The notes: generated by a model not told the origin, from the letters alone. A stretch of DNA of 64,000 nt from Ahaetulla prasina (GCF_028640845.1 NC_080540.1:264401958-264465957), one strand, 5' to 3'; positions 55,301-59,428 are shown, numbered from the stretch's first letter. Made by a program: numbers and translations.

Positions 55301-57009
55301 AATACATGGATTCAAAATAGTTATAATTTGTCACCAATACATTTGGTTTTTTTCAGGAAAGGAACATACTAGGTGATTGGATACATCCATATTTTCCAGA
55401 AAGGCACTAAATCATTTCAATTTTGCATCTATGCTAGGTTTATTATGGCATCAGCTATGACCATCCTAAATAAAACATCTGTTTTGTTATAATAGTTTTG
55501 ACTTAGAAATAGTATTCAGGCTTCAAAAATCATTTTAGCAAATGAGGCTGTAGAGCAACTATGTGCCACTTCAATAAACTCAATTGTTAATAGATGAACA
55601 ATTTTTATCTAATTTATCTAGTGCAATGTCCTGCTCATAAAAGGAAGACTGAAGTTTCTTTGGAAATAAAAAGTCATTGGATTATACACTAGCTGCAATG
55701 GATGAGATGAAGCATATTTTGCCTCCTTTGAAAACCTAAACTACTTCCCATTGTTTTTTAAATACACAGCAGAAAGCTGGTTTAAAGCTTTGCAGTTGTA
55801 AATACCTAAAGCTTCTCAGTCCCCACATGAACCTGTTCTGATGTCAGGATCAACATCTCTGCCCCTTTCAAAGTTAATCCATTATCAGAATACAAAACTT
55901 TATTTCTTTCATTCATTAGAAAATATCTATTTAAAAACATTTTCTGTCTAAACTCAATAGATAGTGACACTTTTAATGTCAGAGACAGGTTACCAGATGC
56001 AAAGAGTGATAAGCTGTATTTATTTATATTAGTTATTTCAGAGAAATGTTACTACTATTTTTTGCTATTTTACATCTTCCTTGAAAAGCTTTGCATATAA
56101 AGTGTGTTACACCATGGCAGCAACCTTTATATGCAGAAAATGCCATAGTTAAAAGACAAGCAAGTCTCTTACAGCATTTTTGGTTTCAGTCATGGATTCC
56201 TTAGATGAAAATATTGAGGACTTTTAAAGCTAAGGTTAAGCTTTGGGAAAACGCCCACTTTGGGGAGCCTTAGGCAAAAGCGAAGGAAAAATGTCAAATG
56301 CGAGCTTCTTATTATTTTCAAGCGAAGGGACGGAGGAAAGATTTAATCCTTAGATTTTCAGTTTTTCCAGGCAAGCAGGCAGTTGACTAAGCAGCTTCCA
56401 ACGGGATGCGGGAAGAGAAAGAGGCGGCGCAAAGAAACTTTCAGGACTTGCTTAGAGTTTGACATACACAATACACTTCCACCGGGTGCGGTGCTAGAAA
56501 CCGAGACTTTTGGGAAGGATCCTCATCGGAATCCTTAGCCTGGATGGGGGGTGGGTGGGTGGCGGGGGACATACTCACTGGTTCGTGGGGGGCGCGTTCA
56601 GTGGGATGGCCACCTCCTCTTCTTCGTACTCGGGCCCGTCAAGAGAGTCGCCTTCATCCACGGTGCTCAGTCCCCCGGCCGGAAGCGGCGGCTGCGGAGG
56701 CGGCGGCAGAGGAGGGAAGCTCCCGGCAGTACTAACGGCTGTACCGCCGCCGCCGCCGCTCTCGGAAAGCGGTAGTGTCGCCGCTAGCGGCCCCTTGGAC
56801 ATCTCCGCAGGGGCAGGCCTGGAGCCCACCGCGAGCGAGCCCGGGGCAGAAGCAGCATTCAGGCCGGAGCCTCCCAGAAGAACCGCCGCCGCGCTCTTGG
56901 TGCTCCCGCTGCGAGGGGCTGCGTTGGCGGCGGGTGGGCAATGTCCCCCCGCTTCGCCGGCCGCTCCCGAGCTCCCCTCTTCGCCGCCAGCCTCGGCCGC
57001 CGCCATCAT
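7406..57009 (-). CDS. RASA1: RASA1, p120 Ras GTPase-activating protein, complete in 25 coding exons
   Basis: RASA1 binds phosphotyrosine receptors and adaptors through its SH2 domains and speeds GTP hydrolysis by Ras at the inner plasma membrane. The exons sum to 3,036 bases, giving 1,011 residues plus stop; human RASA1 has 1,047. Layout in residues: Ala/Gly/Ser/Pro-rich N-terminus 1-144, SH2 145-236 (binding Arg171 in LIRES), SH3 about 243-305, SH2 315-405 (Arg341 in FLVRPSD), PH about 438-541, C2 about 545-650, RasGAP about 712-906 with the arginine finger Arg753 in TLFRATTL and the FLRLICPAI signature (Arg867). After exon 1 I see a constant 36-residue offset from human numbering, so the size difference lies in exon 1. 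All splice sites are GT-AG, no frame is broken, and the gene looks functional. Confidence 0.98.
7995..8070 (+). repeat. CR1/L2-clade LINE 3' tail fragment
   Basis: It reads CTGAGTCCTTCGGGAGAAGG then GCAGTATACAAATCTAAATAAA, the same hairpin tail that ends the LINE at 12.83 kb. Only the extreme 3' end is left. Confidence 0.8.
8735..9445 (+). repeat. Unidentified interspersed repeat, left copy of an inverted pair
   Basis: About 700 bases that match, in opposite orientation, 12845-13505. Shared blocks include GGAATCTTGAAG, CCCTGTGGGAG, GTTGAATGCTGATT, GTGAAAGTGCTT, CTTGATTTA and AACATGCAAT. Broken open frames in both copies give related peptides, for example [12 protein letters not shown] against [13 protein letters not shown] do not recognise the family. 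It may be part of a LINE or another coding element. Confidence 0.75.
10575..12833 (+). mobile_element. Decayed CR1/L2-clade LINE in RASA1 intron 24
   Basis: A 5'-truncated non-LTR retrotransposon opposite to RASA1. Broken frames together cover a reverse transcriptase: [10 protein letters not shown], then [13 protein letters not shown] (catalytic Asp), YADDTQLYF (catalytic pair) and LNPSKTEW, followed by the C-terminal [18 protein letters not shown] and [18 protein letters not shown] blocks. The reading frame shifts near 11.1, 11.73 and 12.43 kb, and there is a stop near 11.42 kb, so it is dead. No endonuclease domain is left. The 3' end is the hairpin CCTTC-GGGA-GAAGG and an (AAAT)n tail. The high GC content contrasts with the intron. 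Confidence 0.92.
12845..13505 (-). repeat. Unidentified interspersed repeat, right copy of an inverted pair
   Basis: This is the inverted partner of 8735-9445. On the - strand the blocks run in the same order, from GCCGAAGCTGGTT through CCCTGTGGGAGTAGCTGG to GACAACATGCAATC. The pair frames about 3.4 kb, including the whole LINE. The copies differ at many positions, so they are old. Confidence 0.75.
13643..13777 (-). CDS. RASA1: RASA1 exon 24: post-GAP helical region
   Basis: Residues 940-984, a whole 45 codons: [20 protein letters not shown], then [20 protein letters not shown] and RGAMQ. If the next intron were retained, the frame would continue for 16 codons (beginning VRADTK) and stop. 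Confidence 0.96.
14524..14601 (-). CDS. RASA1: RASA1 exon 23: RasGAP end
   Basis: Residues 914-939, a whole 26 codons: [20 protein letters not shown] and FLDELG. Donor GTAAGA. It closes the catalytic domain. Confidence 0.96.
15137..15174 (-). repeat. One end of a TA-flanked miniature element
   Basis: GGGTCTTATTTTTGGGGAAA followed by TACAGTA is the inverse of the end CCGTATTTCCCCAAAAATAA seen at 45039. Only one end is recognisable. Confidence 0.6.
15311..15399 (-). CDS. RASA1: RASA1 exon 22: RasGAP
   Basis: Residues 884-913: [20 protein letters not shown] and [10 protein letters not shown]. Two Ile-to-Thr changes relative to human (PTAARTLTL) are the only notable differences. Confidence 0.96.
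16044..16111 (-). CDS. RASA1: RASA1 exon 21: FLR signature of RasGAP
   Basis: Residues 861-883 plus one base: [20 protein letters not shown] and [15 protein letters not shown] is the RasGAP family fingerprint; its arginine (867) stabilises the finger loop. Confidence 0.97.
16775..16861 (-). CDS. RASA1: RASA1 exon 20: RasGAP
   Basis: Residues 832-860 plus two bases: a split proline codon, then [20 protein letters not shown] and TTMRTRVV. It leads to the FLR signature in exon 21. Confidence 0.96.
   Translation of the reverse strand, partial: DIEVYLWLLTKICSEQVASQHNHENKSS
17194..17420 (+). repeat. SINE with a BovB-like tail (Sauria SINE type)
   Basis: The 5' part GTGGTGGCCTAGTAGTGAAG and CTCAATCCTAAAT is a worn tRNA-like head. 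The 3' part GGCGTCAGGATGGGCATCCA, GCTCCATCCAGTG and ATTAAAGGATTATAGGGTTG is typical of squamate SINEs that borrow the BovB LINE tail. It lies in RASA1 intron 19. Confidence 0.7.
17555..17572 (-). repeat. Short interstitial telomere-like repeat
   Basis: Three perfect TAACCC units (TTAGGG on the other strand) lie about 155 bases from RASA1 exon 19. It is short enough to arise by chance or during break repair. Confidence 0.8.
17728..17843 (-). CDS. RASA1: RASA1 exon 19: RasGAP
   Basis: Residues 794-831 plus two bases: [20 protein letters not shown], then [18 protein letters not shown]. The exon is followed by GTAAGT and, about 150 bases further into the intron, by a short telomere-like repeat. 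Confidence 0.96.
18300..18575 (+). repeat. Possible old LINE 3' tail
   Basis: The end, TTGTAAACTGCTGAGAGTCA followed by GGCAATATAAATCAATTTTT, resembles the common GTAAACCGC...GGCATATAAAT tail of reptile LINEs. It is diverged and in RASA1 intron 18. Confidence 0.45.
19131..19273 (-). CDS. RASA1: RASA1 exon 18: arginine finger exon
   Basis: Residues 746-793: [20 protein letters not shown], then [20 protein letters not shown] and MESKQSCE. Arg753 in TLFRATTL corresponds to the catalytic Arg789 of human RASA1, which is inserted into the Ras active site. It is intact. Confidence 0.97.
19459..19618 (-). CDS. RASA1: RASA1 exon 17: RasGAP start
   Basis: Residues 693-745 plus one base: [20 protein letters not shown], then [20 protein letters not shown] and [13 protein letters not shown]. 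These are the first helices of the GAP domain. REICVED differs from the human REISMED. Confidence 0.96.
20498..21130 (-). mobile_element. L1 LINE 3' fragment
   Basis: A - strand frame (20723-20998) reads [20 protein letters not shown], then [16 protein letters not shown] and [16 protein letters not shown]. This is the C-terminal region of L1 ORF2 in squamates. It is followed by a G-rich 3' UTR and an A-run (T9 at 20499-20507 on +). It is 5'-truncated and disrupted, in RASA1 intron 16. Confidence 0.8.
21198..21691. mobile_element. TA-flanked miniature element, family A
   Basis: Starts TACCGTATTTTTCGGAGTAT and ends, read inverted, TACTGTATTTTTTTGGAGTG. The inverted ends and TA flanks fit a nonautonomous mariner-like element. 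Short open frames inside are not genes. A second copy is at 29620-30364. Confidence 0.75.
21811..22165. mobile_element. Inverted-repeat element, family B, longer copy
   Basis: Left end GGTTGTCCCAAAGGTGCTTT, then CAACTGGACTT; right end AAGTCCAGCTGCCTTTGAAA and AAGCAACTTTAG. The ends are inverse to each other, with about 200 bases of unique body. It shares its ends with the near-palindrome at 42486-42662. It lies in RASA1 intron 16. Confidence 0.7.
22523..22695 (-). CDS. RASA1: RASA1 exon 16: C2 end and link to the GAP domain
   Basis: Residues 635-692: [20 protein letters not shown], then [20 protein letters not shown] and [18 protein letters not shown]. The LRVRARY strand closes C2. Acceptor AAG, donor GTATTG. 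Confidence 0.96.
23164..23240 (-). CDS. RASA1: RASA1 exon 15: C2 domain, second part
   Basis: Residues 609-634: [20 protein letters not shown] and SKDPDI. It ends with one base of a leucine codon completed by exon 16. Confidence 0.95.
23487..23644 (-). CDS. RASA1: RASA1 exon 14: C2 domain, first part
   Basis: Residues 557-608: [20 protein letters not shown], then [20 protein letters not shown] and [12 protein letters not shown]. The NPVWSEEF block is a C2 landmark. Confidence 0.97.
24342..24374. other. Perfect 14-bp inverted repeat
   Basis: Arms TTTAATCATAAAAA (24342-24355) and TTTTTATGATTAAA (24361-24374) around a five-base loop CACTA, in RASA1 intron 13. AT-rich; no function is evident. 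Confidence 0.8.
25124..25201 (-). CDS. RASA1: RASA1 exon 13: PH C-terminal helix
   Basis: Residues 531-556: [20 protein letters not shown] and NKRLRQ. DWMK is the PH helix signature tryptophan. The exon is a whole 26 codons, so skipping would keep frame but remove the helix. Confidence 0.96.
25771..25858 (-). CDS. RASA1: RASA1 exon 12: PH domain
   Basis: Residues 501-530: a split arginine codon, then [20 protein letters not shown] and AGETPEQAQ. The frame runs without change into exon 13. Confidence 0.96.
26045..26074. other. Perfect 12-bp inverted repeat
   Basis: Arms TATTAATGTGCA and TGCACATTAATA flank AAATGA in RASA1 intron 11. The stem is too short for a microRNA precursor. Confidence 0.75.
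27399..27555 (-). CDS. RASA1: RASA1 exon 11: PH domain core
   Basis: Residues 449-500: [20 protein letters not shown], then [20 protein letters not shown] and [12 protein letters not shown]. The basic KGKRWKN loop is the usual lipid-facing part of a PH domain. SVYGVHD has Gly where human has Val. Confidence 0.97.
28020..28336 (+). repeat. LINE 3' UTR fragment with (AAAT)n tail
   Basis: The block GTCTGTAAGGGGCGTGCATA, then AGAGCACCAGCGTGCCCTAC and a TTTGACAAAATAAAATAAAT tail, is a familiar snake repeat end. The tail expands to more than a dozen AAAT units up to 28336. RASA1 intron 10. It is likely polymorphic in length. Confidence 0.7.
28385..28615 (-). repeat. tRNA-derived SINE with a CORE/MIR-like body
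   Basis: On the - strand it reads GCTGGGTGACTTTGGATCAG, TCAGCCCAATCGACCTCACA, GGATTGTTGCTGTGG, then an A/T-rich tail. The same body is at 30413-30640 and, tail only, at 53025-53128. Confidence 0.55.
28752..28872 (-). CDS. RASA1: RASA1 exon 10: SH2-PH linker and PH start
   Basis: Residues 409-448 plus one base: [20 protein letters not shown], then [20 protein letters not shown]. The exon ends in seven A bases before GTAAGT. Joining to exon 11 creates an AGT serine codon where human has glycine (KKSKGK against KKGKGK). Confidence 0.95.
29620..30364. mobile_element. TA-flanked miniature element, family A, longer copy
   Basis: Left end TACGTTTCGGAATATAAGAC; right end CTTATACTCCGAAAAATACG then GTA, inverse to it. 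The interior has scattered repeats of ACAGAGGCCAAAAA-like units and long spurious frames on both strands. It lies in RASA1 intron 9, between exons 9 and 10. Confidence 0.75.
30413..30640 (-). repeat. tRNA-derived SINE, second copy
   Basis: Matches the SINE at 28385: TCAGCCAATCCACCTCACAG and AGCTGGGGACTTGG are shared on the - strand, with a B-box-like GAGTTTTAGTCCCAC near its head. It inserted next to, not within, the family A element. Confidence 0.55.
30757..30835 (-). CDS. RASA1: RASA1 exon 9: end of second SH2 domain
   Basis: Residues 382-408: [20 protein letters not shown] and KDPVPMQ. The substitution of Ala for the usual Gly in SIxDI is conservative. Donor GTGAGT. Confidence 0.96.
31050..31660 (-). 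pseudogene. Possible decayed retrocopy or coding element
   Basis: Two - strand runs read like ordinary protein: [20 protein letters not shown] followed by [14 protein letters not shown], and [20 protein letters not shown] followed by [13 protein letters not shown] and a stop, with AATAAA just after it. Frames change between them and stops intervene. I do not recognise the parent. It could be a processed pseudogene or an unknown transposon frame. It lies in RASA1 intron 8. Confidence 0.3.
32640..32910. repeat. Direct duplication, left copy
   Basis: Shares long blocks in the same order with 34185-34460: CATTTGAAGG, TATCATTTACA, CTGTACATC, TTTTCAATTATAAT-like and AAACATGCAATGACATCAG. The spacing is about 1.55 kb. 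No family is recognised. Confidence 0.7.
33249..33416. mobile_element. hAT-like miniature element with target duplication
   Basis: Ends CAGGGATGGGTT and AATCCACCACTG are imperfect inverse copies. Flanks TTTCTAGG and TTTCTAGA agree at 7 of 8 positions, the hAT-type duplication length. The interior has ACTACCGGTTC and its near-inverse. It sits between the two direct copies in intron 8. Confidence 0.8.
33512..33549. other. Perfect 17-bp hairpin
   Basis: Arms AGATAAGTTTTTACAGA and TCTGTAAAAACTTATCT flank a four-base loop TAAG. RASA1 intron 8. It is just right of the hAT element. No poly-T terminator or promoter is evident. Confidence 0.85.
34185..34460. repeat. Direct duplication, right copy
   Basis: Partner of 32640-32910, same orientation. 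Differences are spread throughout, so the duplication or the two insertions are not recent. Confidence 0.7.
36432..36582 (-). CDS. RASA1: RASA1 exon 8: second SH2 core
   Basis: Residues 332-381: [20 protein letters not shown], then [20 protein letters not shown] and [14 protein letters not shown] Arg341 is the phosphotyrosine-binding residue. Confidence 0.97.
37475..37527 (-). CDS. RASA1: RASA1 exon 7: start of second SH2 domain
   Basis: Residues 314-331: [18 protein letters not shown]. It carries the second SH2 tryptophan (Trp315). Acceptor TTTAAG, donor GTACTT (weak at +3 to +6 but in frame). Confidence 0.94.
37780..38215 (+). repeat. Fossil CR1/L2-like LINE fragment
   Basis: Reads like the C-terminal part of the LINE protein: [11 protein letters not shown], then a TALVAT-like block, [13 protein letters not shown] and [19 protein letters not shown]. 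Stops and shifts are many. RASA1 intron 6. Confidence 0.65.
38650..39025. mobile_element. TA-flanked miniature element, family C, best copy
   Basis: The first 22 bases, beginning CAGGTAGTCCTCAACTTACA, are repeated exactly, inverted, at the right end. Both sides are flanked by TA. Length is 376 bases. The body has short subrepeats such as AACAACT, TTCACTTAAC and GTGATC. No coding capacity. Intron 6. Confidence 0.88.
39143..39174 (-). CDS. RASA1: RASA1 exon 6: 32-base microexon between SH3 and second SH2
   Basis: Ten codons plus two bases, [10 protein letters not shown]. The acceptor ends AAG rather than CAG or TAG. It is located by frame continuity with exons 5 and 7 and by its match to the human linker. 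Confidence 0.93.
39450..40140 (+). repeat. Fossil CR1/L2-like LINE fragment
   Basis: The frame [11 protein letters not shown], then [13 protein letters not shown] and IIQGAGYHL, follows the order of the LINE C-terminal region, and the segment ends in a worn tail with AATTAAATAAA. RASA1 intron 5. Confidence 0.6.
40954..41071 (-). CDS. RASA1: RASA1 exon 5: SH3 core
   Basis: Residues 264-303: [20 protein letters not shown] then [19 protein letters not shown]. The WMW and the GLIVEDLVE end are the usual SH3 landmarks. Donor is GTAAGT, acceptor TACCTGTAG. Confidence 0.97.
41915..41985 (-). CDS. RASA1: RASA1 exon 4: SH3 start
   Basis: Residues 241-263 plus two bases: [20 protein letters not shown] and DEI. 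It carries the ALPY-like RAILPY strand that opens the SH3 fold. The acceptor has an 11-T run before ACAG. Confidence 0.96.
42486..42662. mobile_element. 177-bp near-palindrome, family B
   Basis: The left half TGTCCCAAAGGTGCTTTTTC, GCAACTGGAC, TTTTTCTTTGAAGAT is matched inverted by the right half with few mismatches; the centre is near 42574. A transcript from either strand would fold into a long hairpin. It lies in RASA1 intron 3. Confidence 0.88.
43363..43498 (-). CDS. RASA1: RASA1 exon 3: first SH2 domain, C-terminal half
   Basis: Residues 195-240: [20 protein letters not shown] followed by [20 protein letters not shown] and VAPPE. It closes the first SH2 domain. Phase is clean: one base completes arginine, then 45 codons to GTATGT. 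Confidence 0.97.
43575..43880. repeat. Family C element, decayed copy
   Basis: Contains GGCAATCCTCACTTAAGG near its left end, then GAAGTTATGATGG, AAAATCAATGAGGAAG and GTGATCACATGGC, in the family C order. The right end is lost. Intron 2, next to exon 3. Confidence 0.6.
44040..44190 (-). repeat. LINE 3' end fragment
   Basis: ACTTTATTGTCACTTTGAAT then GTACACTAATCGGTATACAT and AATGAAATTTCATTG is a recurrent reptile LINE end, here in antisense to the + strand. Intron 2. Confidence 0.5.
44608..44904. mobile_element. hAT-like element with G-rich VNTR-like core
   Basis: Left CTGTGATGGCGAACC and right GGTTAGCCCTCACTG are imperfect inverse ends; flanks TTCTAGAC and TTCTACAT share five bases. The core repeats CACATG/GGGGG units. 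Several spurious frames cross it. Intron 2. Confidence 0.65.
45037..45171. mobile_element. TA-flanked miniature element, family D
   Basis: TACCGTATTTCCCCAAAAAT at the left and, inverted, TACCCAGTTTTTCCCCAAAA at the right. It is 135 bases including both TA flanks. Intron 2. A single end of the same family is at 15137. Confidence 0.75.
45364..45531. mobile_element. hAT-like miniature element with perfect 8-bp duplication
   Basis: CCTTAAAA occurs at 45356-45363 and again at 45532-45539, directly on both sides. The element begins ACAGGGGGCTCCAATC and ends GAACCACTG. Intron 2, about 75 bases from exon 2. Confidence 0.82.
45606..45758 (-). CDS. RASA1: RASA1 exon 2: first SH2 domain, N-terminal half
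   Basis: Residues 144-194, starting with the SH2 tryptophan in [15 protein letters not shown] and containing [14 protein letters not shown], whose arginine contacts phosphotyrosine. It ends NVVNHF and a split arginine codon. Human-like throughout; small changes are QAGKPG and SKTNVV. Confidence 0.97.
46715..47545 (+). mobile_element. CR1/L2-clade LINE, 5'-truncated, in RASA1 intron 1
   Basis: Starts within the reverse transcriptase C-terminal region: [58 protein letters not shown], then after one break [20 protein letters not shown]. The two main frames hold only one stop and one shift, so it is younger than the copy at 10.6 kb. The 3' hairpin is CCCTA-GGGAGA-TAGGG, followed by an A/T tail. 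Confidence 0.92.
47649..47771. mobile_element. hAT-like miniature element, 123 bp, perfect 8-bp duplication
   Basis: CCTTAAAC directly precedes and follows it. The ends CAGGCCTATCAAACTGG and, inverted, CATGGGTGTCAAACTCA match at many positions. Intron 1. Confidence 0.85.
49391..50003. mobile_element. Family C element with extra internal sequence
   Basis: GGGGTCCTCAACTTATAATG on the left, TTCAAGGACTACCTAT on the right. It is about 240 bases longer than the 376-bp copy, with a purine-rich GGTGTTACAGAACATGG section inside. Intron 1. Confidence 0.65.
50650..51560 (+). repeat. Fossil CR1/L2-like LINE fragments
   Basis: [17 protein letters not shown] block recalls the [12 protein letters not shown] reverse transcriptase motif, and later sequence follows the C-terminal region down to a worn tail with AAATAAATGAATAA. 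Heavily mutated. Intron 1. Confidence 0.55.
52080..52210 (+). repeat. CR1/L2-clade LINE 3' tail fragment
   Basis: CACCGCCCTGAGTCCTTCGG then GAGAAGGGCGGTATAAAAAT and AAAT repeats, nearly identical to the LINE end at 12.83 kb. Intron 1. Confidence 0.85.
52263..52637. mobile_element. Family C element, full-length worn copy
   Basis: Left GGTAGATAGTCCTTGACTTC, right GTCAAAGACTACCTG followed by TA. The body shares GTTAAGTGAATC and CATTGACTTTATTTGTC-like blocks with the copy at 38650. Intron 1. Confidence 0.75.
53025..53128 (+). repeat. SINE tail fragment
   Basis: ACAGGATTGTTGTGAGGAAA then AAAAATAATAAAGGCAGGAT matches the 3' part of the SINE copies at 28.4 and 30.4 kb. Intron 1. Confidence 0.5.
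53776..54165. mobile_element. Family C element, TA-flanked copy
   Basis: TA then CAGGCAATCCTTGCTTTATG at the left, and GTCAAGGACTACCTG then TA at the right; 390 bases. Internal blocks such as AAAAAAGTGATCCCATGATC follow the family order. Intron 1. Confidence 0.82.
54200..56450. other. RASA1 intron 1, part next to exon 1
   Basis: AT-rich sequence in which I see no exon, RNA gene or clear repeat. First introns often hold enhancers, but nothing here lets me place one. Confidence 0.5.
56579..57009 (-). CDS. RASA1: RASA1 exon 1: start codon and low-complexity N-terminus
   Basis: Residues 1-144. The frame opens [12 protein letters not shown], matching the human start, and ends [18 protein letters not shown], the conserved lead-in to the first SH2 domain, at CA|GTGAGT. 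The middle is rich in Ala, Gly, Ser and Pro with a [12 protein letters not shown] run, a possible SH3 ligand. It is 36 residues shorter than human and diverged, as expected for a disordered region in a CpG island. Confidence 0.95.
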
Positions 57010-57408
57010 GCTGCTCCGGCTCCTCCCACCCCTTCCCCGCCTTTAATGGGACAGCCTGCAGCCGGGAGGAGGCGGCCGAGAGGCACAGGGGGAGAGAGAG
57101 CTGTTCCCCGCCTTCGCCTCTCAGCGGGGAAGGGAGGGAACCGGTGGACCTGAGCCGCCTGAGGCGCGGAATGGGAACAATGGGAGAGCCGCCCGGTAGC
57201 CAAGCACTCAAGTCAGTTCCTGAGGTGGGGGGCGTGACATTCCGCCTCTGGCACCGAAGGCGGCGGCTCTTTCAGCGTCTCTCGCGCTCCCTCGCCCGGC
57301 CTCCCTTCTTGGACTCACAGTGGGCTGCTGCGAGGCGGCAGCGCCCCTAGTCTTTCCACTTGCCGCTCCTCTCCTTCACACGCCCCCATCCGATTTTTTT
57401 TTTCCCAG

Positions 57409-57418
57409 GCGCATGCGC
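57409..57418. promoter_or_regulatory. Candidate NRF1 site
   Basis: GCGCATGCGC, the palindromic core of the nuclear respiratory factor 1 motif, lies 400 bases upstream of the RASA1 start codon inside the CpG island. Such sites are common in housekeeping promoters. Binding is inferred only. Confidence 0.6.
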
Positions 57419-57679
57419 GTCCTTTGGGCCGCCACTGTTTGCCATGAGGAAAAGCGCGGAAAGAACTGCGGCAGCGGCGAGGCAGTTCTCGGGGCAAGCT
57501 GGGCTTTCAGGGAAGGCAGGAGGCGCCCCTGGTCCTGTTGGGAAAAGAAGGCGCGATCAGTAACTCAGCAGGGAGCGCCTCGTTTCCGAGTGTCAGAACT
57601 TGAAAGAGACTCGTAGTAGTGCAGAGGCAACAGCGCAGTCTGCCAGTTTAATCCGATTGCGGAGACAGATTTAGAGTTC

Positions 57680-57885
57680 ATGAGCTATAGAGGCTTTCTT
57701 GACTGCCCGCTGCCTGCAATTTGGCAGTTCGAATCTCACCAGTCTCAAGGTTGACTCAGCCTTCCAACGTTCCGAGATCGGTAAAATGAAGACCCAAATT
57801 GATGGGGGCAATATGCTGACTCTGTAAACCACCTATAAAGCACTGTGAAGTGGTATATAAGTCTAAGTGCTATTTCTATTTCTGA
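57680..57885 (+). repeat. tRNA-derived SINE
   Basis: A B-box-like GTTCGAATCTC, then CAAGGTTGACTCAGCCTTCC, GGGGGCAATATGCTGACTCT and GTGAAGTGGTATATAAGTCT, ending in TATTTC units. This order is typical of an abundant squamate SINE. It lies upstream of the RASA1 CpG island. Confidence 0.75.
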
Positions 57886-58056
57886 GAAAGGTTCTTGGTT
57901 CTCCAAAAGATTTCTCACCCACAAAAATCTCTGCCATATTTTAAATAGGCCTGATTTTTTTTTTCTTTAGTGCGACTGCCACACTTGACTTTGTAGTTAA
58001 GGTGAGGCAAAGCAAAAGGCTATTGTCGCTCCCACAATGGATATCGTGGTATAGCT

Positions 58057-58123
58057 CAGTCTTTCTCAACTTTGGCAACTTGAAGTCCACATGCTTAAAA
58101 GTTACCAAGGTTGAAAAACACTG
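58057..58123. mobile_element. 67-bp hAT-like palindromic element
   Basis: CAGTCTTTCTCAACTTTGGC and, inverted from the right end, CAGTGTTTTTCAACCTTGGT. The element is almost only its two inverted ends, so it is a core-deleted copy. No matching flanks were seen. Confidence 0.65.
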
Positions 58124-58416
58124 ATAAAGATGAATCAGTGGGTGTGGTAATGGTATTTGCCTCTGGTCCTCTGGTCCACAAAATTCAAGCTAGTTAAATG
58201 TGATAATATGCCTCAAGATTGTGTGTTAATGTGCTGTTTTCTTGCTTGCTGCGATTTACAAATAGGATTATTGCTGGCCCAAGCTTCTTGGATGTAACCC
58301 CAGTAAGATGTCATCAAGCTCAGCAAACACAGGTCTGTATGTATTTATCTCTGTGCAGGTGACTCTTACATCAAAGGCAGCTTGCCTATAACTGGGTGCA
58401 GAAACATCTATCCATG

Positions 58417-58991
58417 TGTGATGTCGTGTCCCACTCCTCCGCTGACGGCCGGGTCAGGGAAATCCGAATCAGGCTTGCCTCTGCAGCTCTGCCCAAAGTC
58501 CTAGCAAAGTCCTCAGAGCAGGCAGGAGACCAGTAAGTGACTTCAGCAAGATATGTTTAGACTTTGCCTGACTCAGAGACTGCCAGAAAGCAGATCCTTT
58601 ATATAGGCCATGGGGTGTGGCTCCATGACTCAGCACTCATTAAGGCCTGCCCCTCCCTTCCTTCTGTTGCCTCCACCTATCCAATCTTCTGATGGGAGGG
58701 TCACTCCAATCAGCTGTTGGAAGTAAACTTTCCTCAGGCTCACATGCTGTGGAGGAGGGGGAGGGGTCTAGCTGCTCCGTTTGCCTGGGCATGGAGCCAG
58801 GGCTGGGGCCGGGGGATGCTCCCTCCTCTGCAGCCTGCTTGGGCATGGACCCAGGGCTGGGACCGGGAGGTGCCCCCTCCTCTGCAGCTTGTCTGGGCAT
58901 GGAGCCAGGACTGGGGCCGAGAGGCATACATTCCTCCGTGTTCGGGAGCAGATAAGCAGACCCCGGCTGCGGTGAGAGCGGACAAGACACA
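58417..58991 (-). mobile_element. Probable solo LTR of an LTR retroelement
   Basis: On the - strand it starts TGTGTCTTGTCC and ends GGGACACGACATCACA, imperfect inverse ends with the TG...CA rule. Flanks CCATG and ACATG agree at 4 of 5 bases. A TATATAAAG box lies at 58597-58605 on the - strand, leaving about 390 bases of U3 and 180 of R-U5. No gag or pol sequence is next to it. The element's family (retroviral or Gypsy-like) cannot be told from the LTR. Confidence 0.7.
58786..58930. repeat. 54-bp tandem repeat inside the LTR
   Basis: Units begin TGGGCATGGAGCCAGGGCTG at 58786, 58840 and 58894, 54 bases apart. Because 54 is a multiple of three, both strands show 18-residue peptide repeats that are not evidence of a gene. 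Confidence 0.9.
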
Positions 58992-59428
58992 ACATGTTAT
59001 GGGCATATTTACTCATTTTTCAATGTTGATAGCCTGCCCAATTCAAAAGACTTTGGACAGGTTACTGCATGTTGAAAATAATAGCAACCATAAAATAAAA
59101 ATATAAAAACAGTAACAATAAATCAACCAAGTAATATTTCAACCCTTCCCCAAGTCTGGATGGATAAGGTTGGCAGAAATTGCAGCATTCCAGGCAGTAG
59201 AGCTGGAACCAAGGCATCCTTTGTATCTCATTCTCTAATGCCAAAGGTATAAATTTCATTATAGTATTGTAGTTGTTTTCAAAATTATTTGATCTGAGGC
59301 TATATATTAATATATTCCTATTTGGTGTTTCAGAAATGTATTTTGTTAAAAATTTACATTCATATAGAACAGGCCTGTTAATGGGACTCAAGATCCAAAA
59401 ATAAAGGACTCATTGAAAACACGTAGGT

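Larger units (their letters stand above)
56450..57620 (-). promoter_or_regulatory. CpG island and RASA1 promoter region
   Basis: CG dinucleotides are dense here and rare elsewhere. The island covers exon 1, the 5' UTR and about 600 bases upstream. I see no TATA box near the expected start; GGGCGG/CCGCCC-like boxes suggest a housekeeping promoter. The long frames on both strands are GC artefacts. The transcription start is not determinable from sequence. Confidence 0.85.

Noticed and set aside
56510..57616. Long frames on both strands around RASA1 exon 1
   Set aside because: Only the - strand frame starting at 57009 matches RASA1. The others arise because stop codons are rare in a CpG island.
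57720..57760. A tRNA gene
   Set aside because: Only a B-box-like segment is present; no cloverleaf can be drawn and the sequence continues as a SINE.
58640..59106. A gene encoding an 18-residue repeat protein
   Set aside because: The repeat is a 54-bp tandem array within a probable LTR, and it reads open in several frames on both strands.
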